From the NCBI GenBank assembly GCA_964369425.1, contig CAYJGW010000006.1, positions 1-64,000 of the forward strand: DNA of 64,000 nucleotides, read 5' to 3'. Made by a program: the position numbers and the translations under genes. The notes beneath the pieces are model-generated. The model made no database searches and was not told the DNA's origin. It worked only from the letters and a program-made list of their open reading frames with translations. Numbering within the stretch: position 1 is the stretch's first letter; every line of letters begins with the position of its first letter. Source of the DNA: CAUPWF01 sp964369425 (GTDB lineage Bacteria > Bacillota > Clostridia > Lachnospirales > Lachnospiraceae). Positions 35,008 through 43,519 of the stretch are shown here, piece after piece.

Positions 35008-36273
35008 TCAATCATTCTGTACCTTATCGTCATAATTTTTCACAGCTTTTGCTAGAAAGATCATGATGATACAGATGACAAATATAATCAAATTCAATAC
35101 AAATGGATAAGTTGTATTCCATTCAAAAATCTTTCCGATAATAAAGCCAAAAGGCACAGAGATTGCAATGGTTCCAGCGTTAAAAATTGCATAAATTCTT
35201 GAACGCTCTTCGATATCTACATAAGATGCCATGAGGGCATCTTTTCGTGGAATCACGATAGCGTAAGCGATAGATTCAAGAACGGTGTAGGCTAGGATGT
35301 AATAAATATTGTGAGATGGTGCCATCAATAATATCAAATGGCTTGCAATATAAAAAGTGAAAGCGAACAAAAGGGAGTTCTTCATTTTTAGTCGTTGTAA
35401 GAAATCTTGTAATAACAAAACGAATATAAGCATGATTAAAGTTCGAATCATAGGGAAAATGGCTACAAAATCATCAGGTATAGAAAGAGTTTCGGTTATG
35501 TAAAGTGAAAAAAAGTTTGCAGTTGTAATTAGTATGATGTTAGAAAGGGACATAAAAAGCAGTACAAACATCATATTGCTGGACTTGAGAATTTTTTGTA
35601 GCACTCCCTTATATCCGGAAAGAAGAGTCAAGTAGGAAACGTCCTTTGTCTCTAATATTCGTGCTTCTCCTATTGTAGTTTCTTTTCCATGAATGTAAAG
35701 AAGAACAAATTTTGCAGTCATAGAGAGGCCAGAGATAAAGTAAATGACAGACACAACCTCTATAACAGAATAACGATCCACAAAATAAATGGCTAATGGA
35801 GAAAAAAATACGGAGAGCATTCCGCATAAATGAACCAGCGTGAAGGCATTGGTCAAGTGTTTTTGAGGGCAATCTTCAATAAATAAGCAACTCCAAGAAG
35901 CATTCGTAATCTGATAACTAGCATTGATACAACTAGCTAGCAAAAATAGCCAAAAGTTATCTGCGAAAGCCCAGATAAAGCAAGGAATAGACCAAGCGAT
36001 GGTATCAAATATAAAAGTGGTTTTGCGTCGACCGAGTTTGTCGGTGACCACTCCTCCTATCAAAGAAAAAAATACCTGTAGGAAGTATCCTACAGAAATC
36101 GTGATGCCGATTTGCTCACTAGAAAGCCCTAATTGATACATATATAGCGAAGCAAAAGGCGAAAATAAAGCAAAAGGGATATACCAAAGAGGTTCTGTGA
36201 TTAAGGACCATTTGGGGTTTCCTTTCAATTCTGAAAAGGTTCGAAAAAGTCCGAGTGTTTTAAGTGATTTCAT
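35008..36273 (-). CDS. major facilitator superfamily transporter
   Basis: A 421-residue protein with about 12 hydrophobic segments split into two six-helix halves. The MFS motif A-like loop GGVVTDKLGRRKT lies between helices 2 and 3 (about residues 74-86), with a related basic loop in the second half. The substrate cannot be read from the sequence; drug or sugar efflux types are equally possible. It is a single-gene unit, transcribed convergently with proC and divergently from the Na/Pi gene. Confidence 0.88.
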   Translation of the reverse strand: MKSLKTLGLFRTFSELKGNPKWSLITEPLWYIPFALFSPFASLYMYQLGLSSEQIGITISVGYFLQVFFSLIGGVVTDKLGRRKTTFIFDTIAWSIPCFIWAFADNFWLFLLASCINASYQITNASWSCLFIEDCPQKHLTNAFTLVHLCGMLSVFFSPLAIYFVDRYSVIEVVSVIYFISGLSMTAKFVLLYIHGKETTIGEARILETKDVSYLTLLSGYKGVLQKILKSSNMMFVLLFMSLSNIILITTANFFSLYITETLSIPDDFVAIFPMIRTLIMLIFVLLLQDFLQRLKMKNSLLFAFTFYIASHLILLMAPSHNIYYILAYTVLESIAYAIVIPRKDALMASYVDIEERSRIYAIFNAGTIAISVPFGFIIGKIFEWNTTYPFVLNLIIFVICIIMIFLAKAVKNYDDKVQND

Positions 36274-36453
36274 AAGTTTACCTGCCCATTCTTGTTAATG
36301 AAATCATTATAGCTGAATGAAGGGAAAAAGGATAGAGGAAAGACGATCAAATTTATTTGTATAGGTTTTGTAAAAATATGTTGAAATTTAGGAGAGAGAG
36401 TGCTAATGTAAAGAAGGTGTTAAAATCAAGTAAAATTTACAGGAGAAAGAAAA

Positions 36454-38094
36454 ATGGATTATGTAGGCATAATTATAGGATTTTTAGGTGGTCTGGGTAT
36501 GTTTATCTATGGGATGCATATTATGGCCGGAGGATTAGAAAACGCGGCAGGATCTAAGTTGAAATCGATGTTAGAGATTTTGACAAAAAATAAATTAATG
36601 GGAGTCTGTCTCGGTGCATTTATTACAGCGGTAATTCAAAGTTCATCAGCTACAACCGTAATGGTCGTAGGGTTTGTAAATGCAGGGGTTATGAACCTTG
36701 TACAAGCTATGAGTGTTATCATGGGAGCCAATATTGGTACAACAGTTACAGGGTGGTTGGTATCATCAGCAGAATGGATGGATTTTCTAAGTCCAACTAC
36801 ACTAGCGCCGATTGCAATTATGGTCGGGGTTATCGTGATGCTCACAGCAAAGAAAAGTAATAATAAAGATGTTGCAAGTATTGTGATTGGATTTGGACTT
36901 TTATTTGTAGGGATATCAACAATGTCAGATGCGGTGTATCCACTGAGAGAATCTGAATCAATTACGAATCTATTCGTGACATTAGGGCAAAACCCAATCT
37001 TAGGTATTGCAGCTGGTGCAATTGTTACAGCGGTAATTCAGAGTTCATCAGCATCGGTAGGTATTCTACAAAGTTTGGCAGTGGCCGGTTTGGTTCCATT
37101 TAGTGCGGCGGTGTATATCATCATGGGACAAAACATTGGAACCTGTATTACAGCAATGTTATCTAGTGTAGGTGCTAGAAAAACTGCGAAGACAGCAGCA
37201 TATATGCACTTATTATTCAATATCATTGGATCGACAGTATTTACCATTGCAGCAGTTGTATTTTTTAAAGTCATCAATCCAGGAATGGGTACGGGAGATA
37301 TTACAACTACAGAGATTAGTGTTGTTCACACTGCATTTAACATAGCAACTACAGTATTACTATTCCCAGCATCTGGAATGATTATCAAGCTAGCAAAAAA
37401 AATGAGTGGTTTAAAAGAAGAGAGTACCAAGACGAAGAAAGTACAATTAGACGATCGTATGCTACAGACGCCTTCAATTGCTTTGCAATCAGCAGTAGGA
37501 GAAGTGGCTCGTATGGGTGGTATTATTGTCGAGATGCTAGAGCTTAGCAAAAGTGTAATGTTTGACAAAAAGTCAGAAAAGATAGAAGAAATCAAAGAAA
37601 AAGAATCTATGATTGATGTGATTAGTTCAGCGACTACAGATTATGCAGTGAAATTAAGTGGAATGCAGATCAGCGAAAGAGAACATGAGGATACAGTTCA
37701 CTTGTTATCGATCGTTTCTCATATGGAAAGGGTGAGTGATTACTGTGAGAACATCTCCGAGTTTGCAGAAGTATTAAAGGAAAAAAACATTGGTTTTTCA
37801 GAGACGGCAAAGAAAGAATTAGAAGAGATGTTAGATGTGTGTATGGATAGTTTCGTGTGTGCATTGGATGCTTACGAATCATCGGATAAGAATAAAGCAC
37901 TTAAAGTTGTGGAACTTGAGACTAAGGCAGATGACTTAGAAGAGAAGTTGAGAGCAAAGCATATTAAGCGTTTAGTAGGAAATCAATGTAATGTGGAATC
38001 AGGAGTTGTGTACCTAGATGCATTGATCTCATTAGAGAGAATTTCTGATCATGCGAGAAATATTGCAGAAGAAGTAATAGAAAGAGCGGTATAA
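36454..38094 (+). CDS. Na/Pi cotransporter family protein with PhoU-like C-terminus
   Basis: A 546-residue protein. The membrane part contains the two inverted QSSSA repeats typical of NptA/SLC34 transporters, at Gln62 and Gln196 (AVIQSSSAT, AVIQSSSAS), each followed by a GANIGT or GQNIGT motif. The last 200 residues form a charged helical PhoU-like domain. It would take up phosphate with sodium, or regulate it. AGGAGAAAG precedes the ATG. No pst or pho gene is near. Confidence 0.92.
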   Translation: MDYVGIIIGFLGGLGMFIYGMHIMAGGLENAAGSKLKSMLEILTKNKLMGVCLGAFITAVIQSSSATTVMVVGFVNAGVMNLVQAMSVIMGANIGTTVTGWLVSSAEWMDFLSPTTLAPIAIMVGVIVMLTAKKSNNKDVASIVIGFGLLFVGISTMSDAVYPLRESESITNLFVTLGQNPILGIAAGAIVTAVIQSSSASVGILQSLAVAGLVPFSAAVYIIMGQNIGTCITAMLSSVGARKTAKTAAYMHLLFNIIGSTVFTIAAVVFFKVINPGMGTGDITTTEISVVHTAFNIATTVLLFPASGMIIKLAKKMSGLKEESTKTKKVQLDDRMLQTPSIALQSAVGEVARMGGIIVEMLELSKSVMFDKKSEKIEEIKEKESMIDVISSATTDYAVKLSGMQISEREHEDTVHLLSIVSHMERVSDYCENISEFAEVLKEKNIGFSETAKKELEEMLDVCMDSFVCALDAYESSDKNKALKVVELETKADDLEEKLRAKHIKRLVGNQCNVESGVVYLDALISLERISDHARNIAEEVIERAV

Positions 38095-38100
38095 TAAACG

Positions 38101-38128
38101 GAGGAGTAGCTAGAAATAGCTACTCCTC
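38101..38128. terminator. bidirectional hairpin between convergent genes
   Basis: A perfect 12-bp stem (38101-38112 with 38117-38128) is capped by a GAAA tetraloop. There is no long U-tract on either side, but the minus-strand flank is T-rich (TTTATTAT). The stop codon of the minus-strand gene lies inside the hairpin. Confidence 0.7.
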
Positions 38129-38380
38129 TATTACGTGGAATTCGAAATAATCAAATTCAATACTATCGACAAAATTATCTGAGATAAATCGACATTTATC
38201 ATGTCTCTTAAATTCAGTAATTGTATTTTCTAACCAAATAGGTTTACTGAGGTCAAATTCATAGCAAAATTCATCCAATGCTTGAAAGACTTTCTCGGTT
38301 CGACTTTGATCTGAATTAATTTCTATTACATGATCTTTTAACATTCTATTGTCTTTAAATAATTTACCCCATATTCTCAT
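38120..38380 (-). CDS. small hypothetical protein
   Basis: An 86-residue, acidic and aromatic-rich protein (FDLSKPIWLENT, FVDSIEFDYFEFHVIEE), with no transmembrane segment and no cysteine pair. I do not recognise a characterised family. The minus-strand ATG is preceded by GAAAGGAC. It stands alone between two plus-strand genes, ending inside a shared hairpin. Confidence 0.7.
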   Translation of the reverse strand: MRIWGKLFKDNRMLKDHVIEINSDQSRTEKVFQALDEFCYEFDLSKPIWLENTITEFKRHDKCRFISDNFVDSIEFDYFEFHVIEE

Positions 38381-38478
38381 ATCTAAAAAGTCCTTTCAGT
38401 GGAAATGTTTTAACATAGTATGTGCAATTATACCATTATATGATATAGTAAGTACAGAATTTTTTTGGAGGGTTGAAG

Positions 38479-39543
38479 ATGAAAGGAATTACAAATATTT
38501 TTAAACATATTTTTATTGATGGTTTAAGTGGAATGGCACAAGGGTTGTTTGCTACGCTTATCATGGGGACAATCATTCAGCAAATCGGGAACTTTGTAGG
38601 TGGAGAGTGGGGAACGTTGATTTATTATGTAGGCAAGGTGGCAGCTTCTTTGACAGGTGCAGGAATTGGAATGGGAGTAGCAGCAAAGTATAAAGAAAGT
38701 GAACTAGTGTCTGTATCAGCAGCAGTAGCAGGAATGATAGGAGCATATGCATCCTCTATTTTAAGTGGAGCTCTTTTAATGGAAGGAAATCCTTTTTACA
38801 TAGGGCCAGGAGAACCGTTGGGAGCGTTTATTGCTGCATTTTCAGGAATAACAGTTGGTCACCTCGTTTCTAAAAAGACGAAATTAGATATCATCGTCAC
38901 ACCACTTGTTACAATTGGAACAGGGAGTGTGGTTGGGCTAATTTTAGGACCACCGATTTCATCTGTTATGATACAACTTGGACAATTAGTGAACTGGGGG
39001 ACAGAGCAGCAACCATTATTGATGGGAATAGTTGTGGCGGTACTGATGGGGATGTTTTTGACGCTTCCAATCAGTTCAGCTGCTATAGGGGTTATTTTGA
39101 ACTTATCTGGCTTAGCAGCGGGAGCGGCAACAGTTGGATGTTGTTGCAATATGATAGGATTTGCAGTGGCAAGCTTTAGAGAAAACGGTATTGGAGGACT
39201 TGTGGCACAAGGGATTGGAACTTCTATGTTACAAGTGCCAAATATTATGAAAAAGCCACTCATTTGGATGCCAGCAATCATTTCTAGTGCAATACTTGGA
39301 CCGATTTCTACTATGTTTGTGGAAATACAAAACAATGCAACAGGATCAGGAATGGGAACAGCAGGTCTAGTAGGTCCAATCATGGCATTCCAAACAATGA
39401 TAGAAAACGGGTCAGAAGTAGAGGTGTTATTAAAGATTATATTGATGTTATTTATATTACCAGCAATAGTGTCGGTGGCATGTTCGGAGGCAATGCGAAA
39501 AGCTGGGATAATAAAAGTAGGGGATATGAAACTTGATTTGTAG
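38479..39543 (+). CDS. PTS EIIC-like membrane protein (EIIC_2 type), no IIA or IIB
   Basis: A 354-residue integral membrane protein with about ten hydrophobic segments, very rich in glycine and alanine, resembling the PF13303 putative PTS IIC family. A GCCCNMIGFA stretch places three adjacent cysteines in a membrane segment. ATG 38479 is preferred to TTG 38473 because GGAGGG lies 6 bases upstream of it and abuts the TTG. No IIA, IIB or sugar-catabolic gene is nearby, so phosphotransferase activity is not supported. Confidence 0.8.
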   Translation: MKGITNIFKHIFIDGLSGMAQGLFATLIMGTIIQQIGNFVGGEWGTLIYYVGKVAASLTGAGIGMGVAAKYKESELVSVSAAVAGMIGAYASSILSGALLMEGNPFYIGPGEPLGAFIAAFSGITVGHLVSKKTKLDIIVTPLVTIGTGSVVGLILGPPISSVMIQLGQLVNWGTEQQPLLMGIVVAVLMGMFLTLPISSAAIGVILNLSGLAAGAATVGCCCNMIGFAVASFRENGIGGLVAQGIGTSMLQVPNIMKKPLIWMPAIISSAILGPISTMFVEIQNNATGSGMGTAGLVGPIMAFQTMIENGSEVEVLLKIILMLFILPAIVSVACSEAMRKAGIIKVGDMKLDL

Positions 39544-39622
39544 AAAAAGAGAGAAAAACGTCAAGTGTTTTCAGAAATTTAAGAAATAATACTTGAAAAA
39601 ATGAGACAAAAATAAGAAAATG

Positions 39623-39631
39623 TGATATACT
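39623..39631 (+). promoter_or_regulatory. extended -10 promoter of the alarmone synthetase gene
   Basis: TG-A-TATACT lies 46 bases upstream of the ATG; no good -35 is visible. Confidence 0.5.
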
Positions 39632-39677
39632 ACAAACGAGATAAACAGTCTTCAAATGAAACGAGAGGAGTCTAGTA

Positions 39678-40376
39678 ATGATATTGAAAGATGCAGTAAA
39701 AACATATGAGGACGTGGATAGTTGGAAGACTGTGATTTTTTTGTATAACGCAGCATTAAAGGAAGTTGGAACAAAATTAGAGATTCTCAATGATGAATTC
39801 CAACATGTACACCAATATAACCCGATAGAGCATATAAAGACGCGGATTAAAACAGCAGAGAGTATTGTGAAAAAATTAAAGAAGTATGGATATGAGACGA
39901 CGATTGAAAACATGGTGAGTCATGTGAATGATATCGCAGGAGTTCGCTTGATTTGTTCTTTTACATCAGACATCTATATGCTAGCAGAGATGATTGGAAA
40001 GCAGAGTGATTTAAAAGTTGTTTCAATTAAAGATTATATAAAAACACCAAAAGAGAGTGGATATAAAAGTTATCATATGCTAGTGGCAGTTCCAATCTAT
40101 CTATCAGATAGTGTGGTAGACACAAAAGTGGAAATACAGATTCGAACGATAGCAATGGATTTTTGGGCCAGTTTAGAGCATAAGATATATTATAAATTTG
40201 AGGGAAATTGCCCCGAGTATATTACCAATGATTTGAAGGAATGTGCGCAGATGGTATCCGCGTTGGATGACCGCATGTTGATTTTGAATGATGAGATTCA
40301 AAAGTATGCAAATGACAAGTTTGAATACATCGGAAAAAGTATTAGTGAAGAACGAGAAGAATTAATAGTAGAATAG
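39678..40376 (+). CDS. small alarmone synthetase (RelQ/SAS type)
   Basis: A 232-residue single-domain (p)ppGpp synthetase. It has the RelA/SpoT synthetase signatures RIKTAESIVKKLKKYG, DIAGVRLICSF, KTPKESGYKSYHM and VEIQIRTIAMDFWASLEHK. There is no HD hydrolase domain, TGS or ACT domain, so it only makes the alarmone. Such proteins raise (p)ppGpp after cell-wall or other stress, controlled mainly by transcription; its own promoter here fits that. GAGAGGAG precedes the ATG. Confidence 0.93.
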   Translation: MILKDAVKTYEDVDSWKTVIFLYNAALKEVGTKLEILNDEFQHVHQYNPIEHIKTRIKTAESIVKKLKKYGYETTIENMVSHVNDIAGVRLICSFTSDIYMLAEMIGKQSDLKVVSIKDYIKTPKESGYKSYHMLVAVPIYLSDSVVDTKVEIQIRTIAMDFWASLEHKIYYKFEGNCPEYITNDLKECAQMVSALDDRMLILNDEIQKYANDKFEYIGKSISEEREELIVE

Positions 40377-40413
40377 ATGGCTACGGCTATTGATAGTTTG
40401 CGTGTAATTTATA

Positions 40414-40438
40414 GTGAGCAAGTATTGTACATGCTCAC
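40414..40438 (+). other. hairpin upstream of the HAD phosphatase gene
   Basis: GTGAGCA and TGCTCAC (7 bp) plus an inner GTA/TAC pair across an A-A mismatch form a compact stem with a TTG loop. It has no U-tract and so is probably not a terminator; it may be a leader or processing element. Confidence 0.4.
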
Positions 40439-40497
40439 CAATAAATCCATATAGAGGTTAAAGTCTTAAAATTGTTTCGTGCGAAAGGAGGAGAAAA

Positions 40498-41157
40498 ATG
40501 AAAAAAGATAAAACAATTAAAGGATTGATATTTGATATGGATGGGCTACTGTTTGATTCAGAAAGAATCGTTCAAAGAGCTTGGAACATTGCGGGGAAGA
40601 GACTAGGGTATGGTGAGAATTTTGGTGATCACATTTACAATACCATAGGTTTCAATGTAACAAAGAGGGAACAATACTTTAAAGAGCATGTGCAAAAGGA
40701 TTTTCCTATGGATTTATTTAATAAGTACACGAGAGAAGCATATTGGGAAATTGCAGACAAAGAAGGAATTTCATTAAAACCAGGTGCAAAAGAAGTAGTG
40801 CAATACGCAAAGACAAAAGGATATAAGTTAGGGGTAGCGACTTCGTCGAGAAAACTCCATGCAACACAATTGTTAGAGACTGGTGGCATGCTAGATATGT
40901 TAGATGCAACAGTATTTGGAGACACAGTAAGTGTAGCAAAACCACACCCAGAGATTTATTTGAAAGCTTGCGAGAAAATCGGATTGATACCGGAGGAGTG
41001 TATAGCGGTAGAGGATTCGCCAGCAGGAGTGGAATCTGCAGTGGCAGCAGGTATGGTTACAATTATGATTCCAGATTTAGTTAGACCAACACAAGAAATC
41101 AAAGAGTTAGCAGATCATGTATATGAGGAACTCTTTCAAGTTATAGAAATTTTATAA
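40498..41157 (+). CDS. HAD-family phosphatase / beta-phosphoglucomutase-like
   Basis: A 219-residue HAD hydrolase with a helical cap. Motif I is FDMDGLLFDSE with Asp13 and Asp15; motif II is VATSS, and motif IV reads VEDSPAGVESA. The class includes sugar-phosphate phosphatases and phosphoglucomutases, which differ little in sequence. A very strong AAAGGAGGAG precedes the ATG. It is followed by a strong terminator, so it ends its own unit. Confidence 0.9.
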   Translation: MKKDKTIKGLIFDMDGLLFDSERIVQRAWNIAGKRLGYGENFGDHIYNTIGFNVTKREQYFKEHVQKDFPMDLFNKYTREAYWEIADKEGISLKPGAKEVVQYAKTKGYKLGVATSSRKLHATQLLETGGMLDMLDATVFGDTVSVAKPHPEIYLKACEKIGLIPEECIAVEDSPAGVESAVAAGMVTIMIPDLVRPTQEIKELADHVYEELFQVIEIL

Positions 41158-41171
41158 AAGAACAAAAGAAG

Positions 41172-41206
41172 GGGGTATTAGGCGATAAGAGCCTAATACC
41201 CCTTTT
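41172..41206 (+). terminator. strong terminator before the fatty-acid operon
   Basis: GGGGTATTAGGC-GATAAGA-GCCTAATACCCC is a perfect 12-bp stem followed by TTTT. Confidence 0.92.
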
Positions 41207-41223
41207 GCGACAAAAAATCACCG

Positions 41224-41252
41224 TTGCACTTTTTTTTTGTTTGTGATATAGT
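41224..41252 (+). promoter_or_regulatory. promoter of the fatty-acid synthesis operon
   Basis: TTGCAC (41224-41229), 17-base T-rich spacer, TATAGT (41247-41252). Two candidate regulator sites overlap or follow the -10. Confidence 0.8.
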
Positions 41253-41282
41253 TTGAAAGTAAAAGTATTTGAAGTTAAAATA
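41249..41282. promoter_or_regulatory. two candidate FabT-type operators
   Basis: TTTGAAAGTAAAA (41252-41264) and TTTGAAGTTAAAA (41268-41280) share 11 of 13 bases and start 16 bases apart. Each lies in an imperfect palindrome (41249-41267 and 41266-41282, the latter TATTT-N7-AAATA). Their TTTGA halves resemble the known FabT operator, and they overlap the -10 and transcription start. The operon's last gene encodes a FabT-type protein. Confidence 0.6.
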
Positions 41283-41316
41283 AATTTAATGCCAAAACAT
41301 GAAGAAAGGGCACAAT

Positions 41317-42270
41317 ATGATAGGAGTAATAAAAGGAACTGGTTCATCCATTCCTTCCAAAGTAGTGGACAATCATCAATTAGCTCAGATAGTGGATACA
41401 AGTGATGAATGGATTAGAGAGCGTACGGGAATTGTTAAGCGTCACATTGTAGAAGAGGAAACTACAGTTAGTATGGCGGTAGAGGCTGGAAAAAAAGCTT
41501 TAGATGATGCGAAGATAAATGCAGAAGAAGTGGATATGATTATTGTGGCGACAATATCATCAAATGTAATTATGCCAAGTACTGCTTGTGAAGTACAACG
41601 ACTAATCGGTGCAAAGAATGCAACTTGTTTTGACCTCAATTCAGCGTGTACAGGGTTCTTGTTCGCATATAATACGGCGCAAGCGTATATTGCAATGGGA
41701 GCTGTAAGGACAGTTTTGGTGATAGGGGCAGAATCGTTATCTAATTTACTTGATTGGAATGATAGAGGAACTTGTGTGTTGTTTGGGGATGGGGCCGGAG
41801 CAACCGTATTGGTGGCAGAAGAAGGAGAAGCTTCTCCGATGGTTCTTTATTCAGATGGAGAAAGAGGAGTAGCTCTTACCTGTGAGACAAGACATCAGAA
41901 AAATGTAGTTGAAGAGAATACATTCCTAAAAATGGATGGACAAGCTGTATTTAAGTTTGTAGCTAGGCAAGTGCCAGCGTGTATGGAAGAACTTTTAGAT
42001 AAAATAAATATGAAAACAGATGAAATTGATTTGTTTATCGTACATCAAGCAAACAAACGAATGATAGAAACTGTAGCGAAAAGATTAAAAGTAGATGCAG
42101 AAAAAATTCCAGTTAACTTAATGAATTATGGAAATACTTCATCAGCGAGTATTCCAATTTTGCTAGATGAATTAAATAAAGAAGGAAGACTAAAGTCAGG
42201 AATGAAATTGATAATGTCTGGATTTGGGGCAGGGCTTTCATGGGGAGCAACGTACCTAGAATGGAAATAG
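41317..42270 (+). CDS. fabH: beta-ketoacyl-ACP synthase III
   Basis: A 317-residue enzyme that starts fatty-acid synthesis by condensing acetyl-CoA (or a branched primer) with malonyl-ACP. The catalytic triad is Cys111 (SACTGF), His243 (VHQANKR) and Asn273 (NYGNTSS). ATG 41317 is chosen because GAAAGGG lies 6-12 bases upstream; the longer reading from 41299 does not match the family N-terminus MIGVIKGTGSSIP. It is the first gene of a ten-gene fatty-acid operon. Confidence 0.97.
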   Translation: MIGVIKGTGSSIPSKVVDNHQLAQIVDTSDEWIRERTGIVKRHIVEEETTVSMAVEAGKKALDDAKINAEEVDMIIVATISSNVIMPSTACEVQRLIGAKNATCFDLNSACTGFLFAYNTAQAYIAMGAVRTVLVIGAESLSNLLDWNDRGTCVLFGDGAGATVLVAEEGEASPMVLYSDGERGVALTCETRHQKNVVEENTFLKMDGQAVFKFVARQVPACMEELLDKINMKTDEIDLFIVHQANKRMIETVAKRLKVDAEKIPVNLMNYGNTSSASIPILLDELNKEGRLKSGMKLIMSGFGAGLSWGATYLEWK

Positions 42271-42334
42271 TAATTACCGGAATTCCGGATTACATATAAA
42301 AATGAATATAAGTGAACAAAAGGAGACAAAAATT

Positions 42335-42559
42335 ATGTTAGAAAAAATTCAAGAATTAGTAGCAGAAGGTTTAGGAGTAGATCCATCAGAAGTAGTAGAA
42401 ACAGCATCTTTCAAAGATGACTTAGGAGCAGATTCATTAGACTTATTTGAAATGGTAATGTCATTAGAAGATGAATTTGGAGTAGAAATTCCAACAGAAG
42501 AATTAGAGAAAATGGTAACTGTTGGCGATGTAATGAAATATATTCAAGAAAATAAATAA
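42335..42559 (+). CDS. acpP: acyl carrier protein
   Basis: A 74-residue acidic four-helix protein. Ser34 in ADSLDLFEM is the phosphopantetheine attachment site. AAAGGAG precedes ATG 42335, and the longer reading from 42302 lacks a site. It carries the growing acyl chain between the enzymes encoded by its neighbours. Confidence 0.97.
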   Translation: MLEKIQELVAEGLGVDPSEVVETASFKDDLGADSLDLFEMVMSLEDEFGVEIPTEELEKMVTVGDVMKYIQENK

Positions 42560-42580
42560 GAAAAGAGAGAGGTTGCAATT

Positions 42581-43519
42581 ATGAAGACAGAGGTAACCAA
42601 ATTACTAGGAATAGAATATCCGATCATTCAAGGCGGAATGGCATGGGTTGCTGAATATCATCTTGCGGCCGCCGTATCTGAAGCCGGTGGCTTAGGTATC
42701 ATCGGAGCTGGTGGAGCACCGGCTTCATGGGTACGTGAACAAATTAGAGAAGCAAAGAAAATTACAGAAAAACCATTCGGGGTAAACTTAATGCTTATGA
42801 ACCCTGAATCAGATGAAATAGCAAAAATAATAGCAGAAGAGGGTGTACAAGTAGTAACTACTGGTGCAGGAAACCCAGAAAAATATATGGCAATGTGGAA
42901 AGAAGCAGGAGTAAAAGTAATTCCAGTAGTAGCTTCAGTTGCACTTGCAAGACGTATGGAGAGATGTGGAGCAGACGCAGTAGTCGCAGAAGGATGCGAA
43001 GCAGGCGGGCACATCGGTGAGACTACGACTATGGCATTAGTGCCACAAGTAGTAGATGCAGTGAGTATCCCAGTTATAGCTGCCGGAGGAATGGCAGATG
43101 GAAGAGGTGTAGCAGCGGCATTTATGCTAGGTGCAAGAGCAGTACAAATGGGAACTTGCTTTGTAACAGTGAAAGAATCGATTGTTCATGAAAATTATAA
43201 GAGATTTATCATAAAAGCAAAAGATATTGATACAAGGGTAACAGGACGATCAACAGGACATCCAGTTAGAACAATTCGTAACAAACAGACAAAAGAGTAC
43301 TTGAAGCTAGAAGCAGAAGGTGCGCCATTTGAAGAGTTAGAAAAATTAACACTTGGTTCTTTGAGAAATGCAGTAGTAGAAGGCGATACAGAGTATGGTA
43401 GTATCATGGCAGGACAGATTGCAGGTCTTGTAAAAGAAGAGCAAAGTGCGAAAGAATTGATTACTTCTATAGTAGCAGCTGCAGAAGTGTTGTTGAAAGG
43501 AAGTAACTTGTATGAGTAA
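42581..43519 (+). CDS. fabK: enoyl-ACP reductase II (FMN, FabK type)
   Basis: A 312-residue flavoprotein barrel that reduces trans-2-enoyl-ACP, replacing FabI. It has the N-terminal YPIIQGGMAW, and His144 in EAGGHIG, the position of the catalytic histidine in the FabK family, followed by the FMN phosphate loop AAGGMADGRG. FabK-type reductases are naturally less sensitive to triclosan. It overlaps fabD by 8 bases. Confidence 0.95.
   Translation: MKTEVTKLLGIEYPIIQGGMAWVAEYHLAAAVSEAGGLGIIGAGGAPASWVREQIREAKKITEKPFGVNLMLMNPESDEIAKIIAEEGVQVVTTGAGNPEKYMAMWKEAGVKVIPVVASVALARRMERCGADAVVAEGCEAGGHIGETTTMALVPQVVDAVSIPVIAAGGMADGRGVAAAFMLGARAVQMGTCFVTVKESIVHENYKRFIIKAKDIDTRVTGRSTGHPVRTIRNKQTKEYLKLEAEGAPFEELEKLTLGSLRNAVVEGDTEYGSIMAGQIAGLVKEEQSAKELITSIVAAAEVLLKGSNLYE

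Noticed and set aside
36357..36557. Short plus-strand frame of 66 codons before the Na/Pi gene
   Set aside because: It overlaps the well-supported Na/Pi start in another frame and has an Arg/Lys/Tyr-rich, non-homologous translation.
38859..39383. Minus-strand open frame of 174 codons opposite the PTS-like gene
   Set aside because: An antisense shadow of a Gly/Ala-rich membrane protein; no start site signal and a Pro/Ile/Ser-rich translation.
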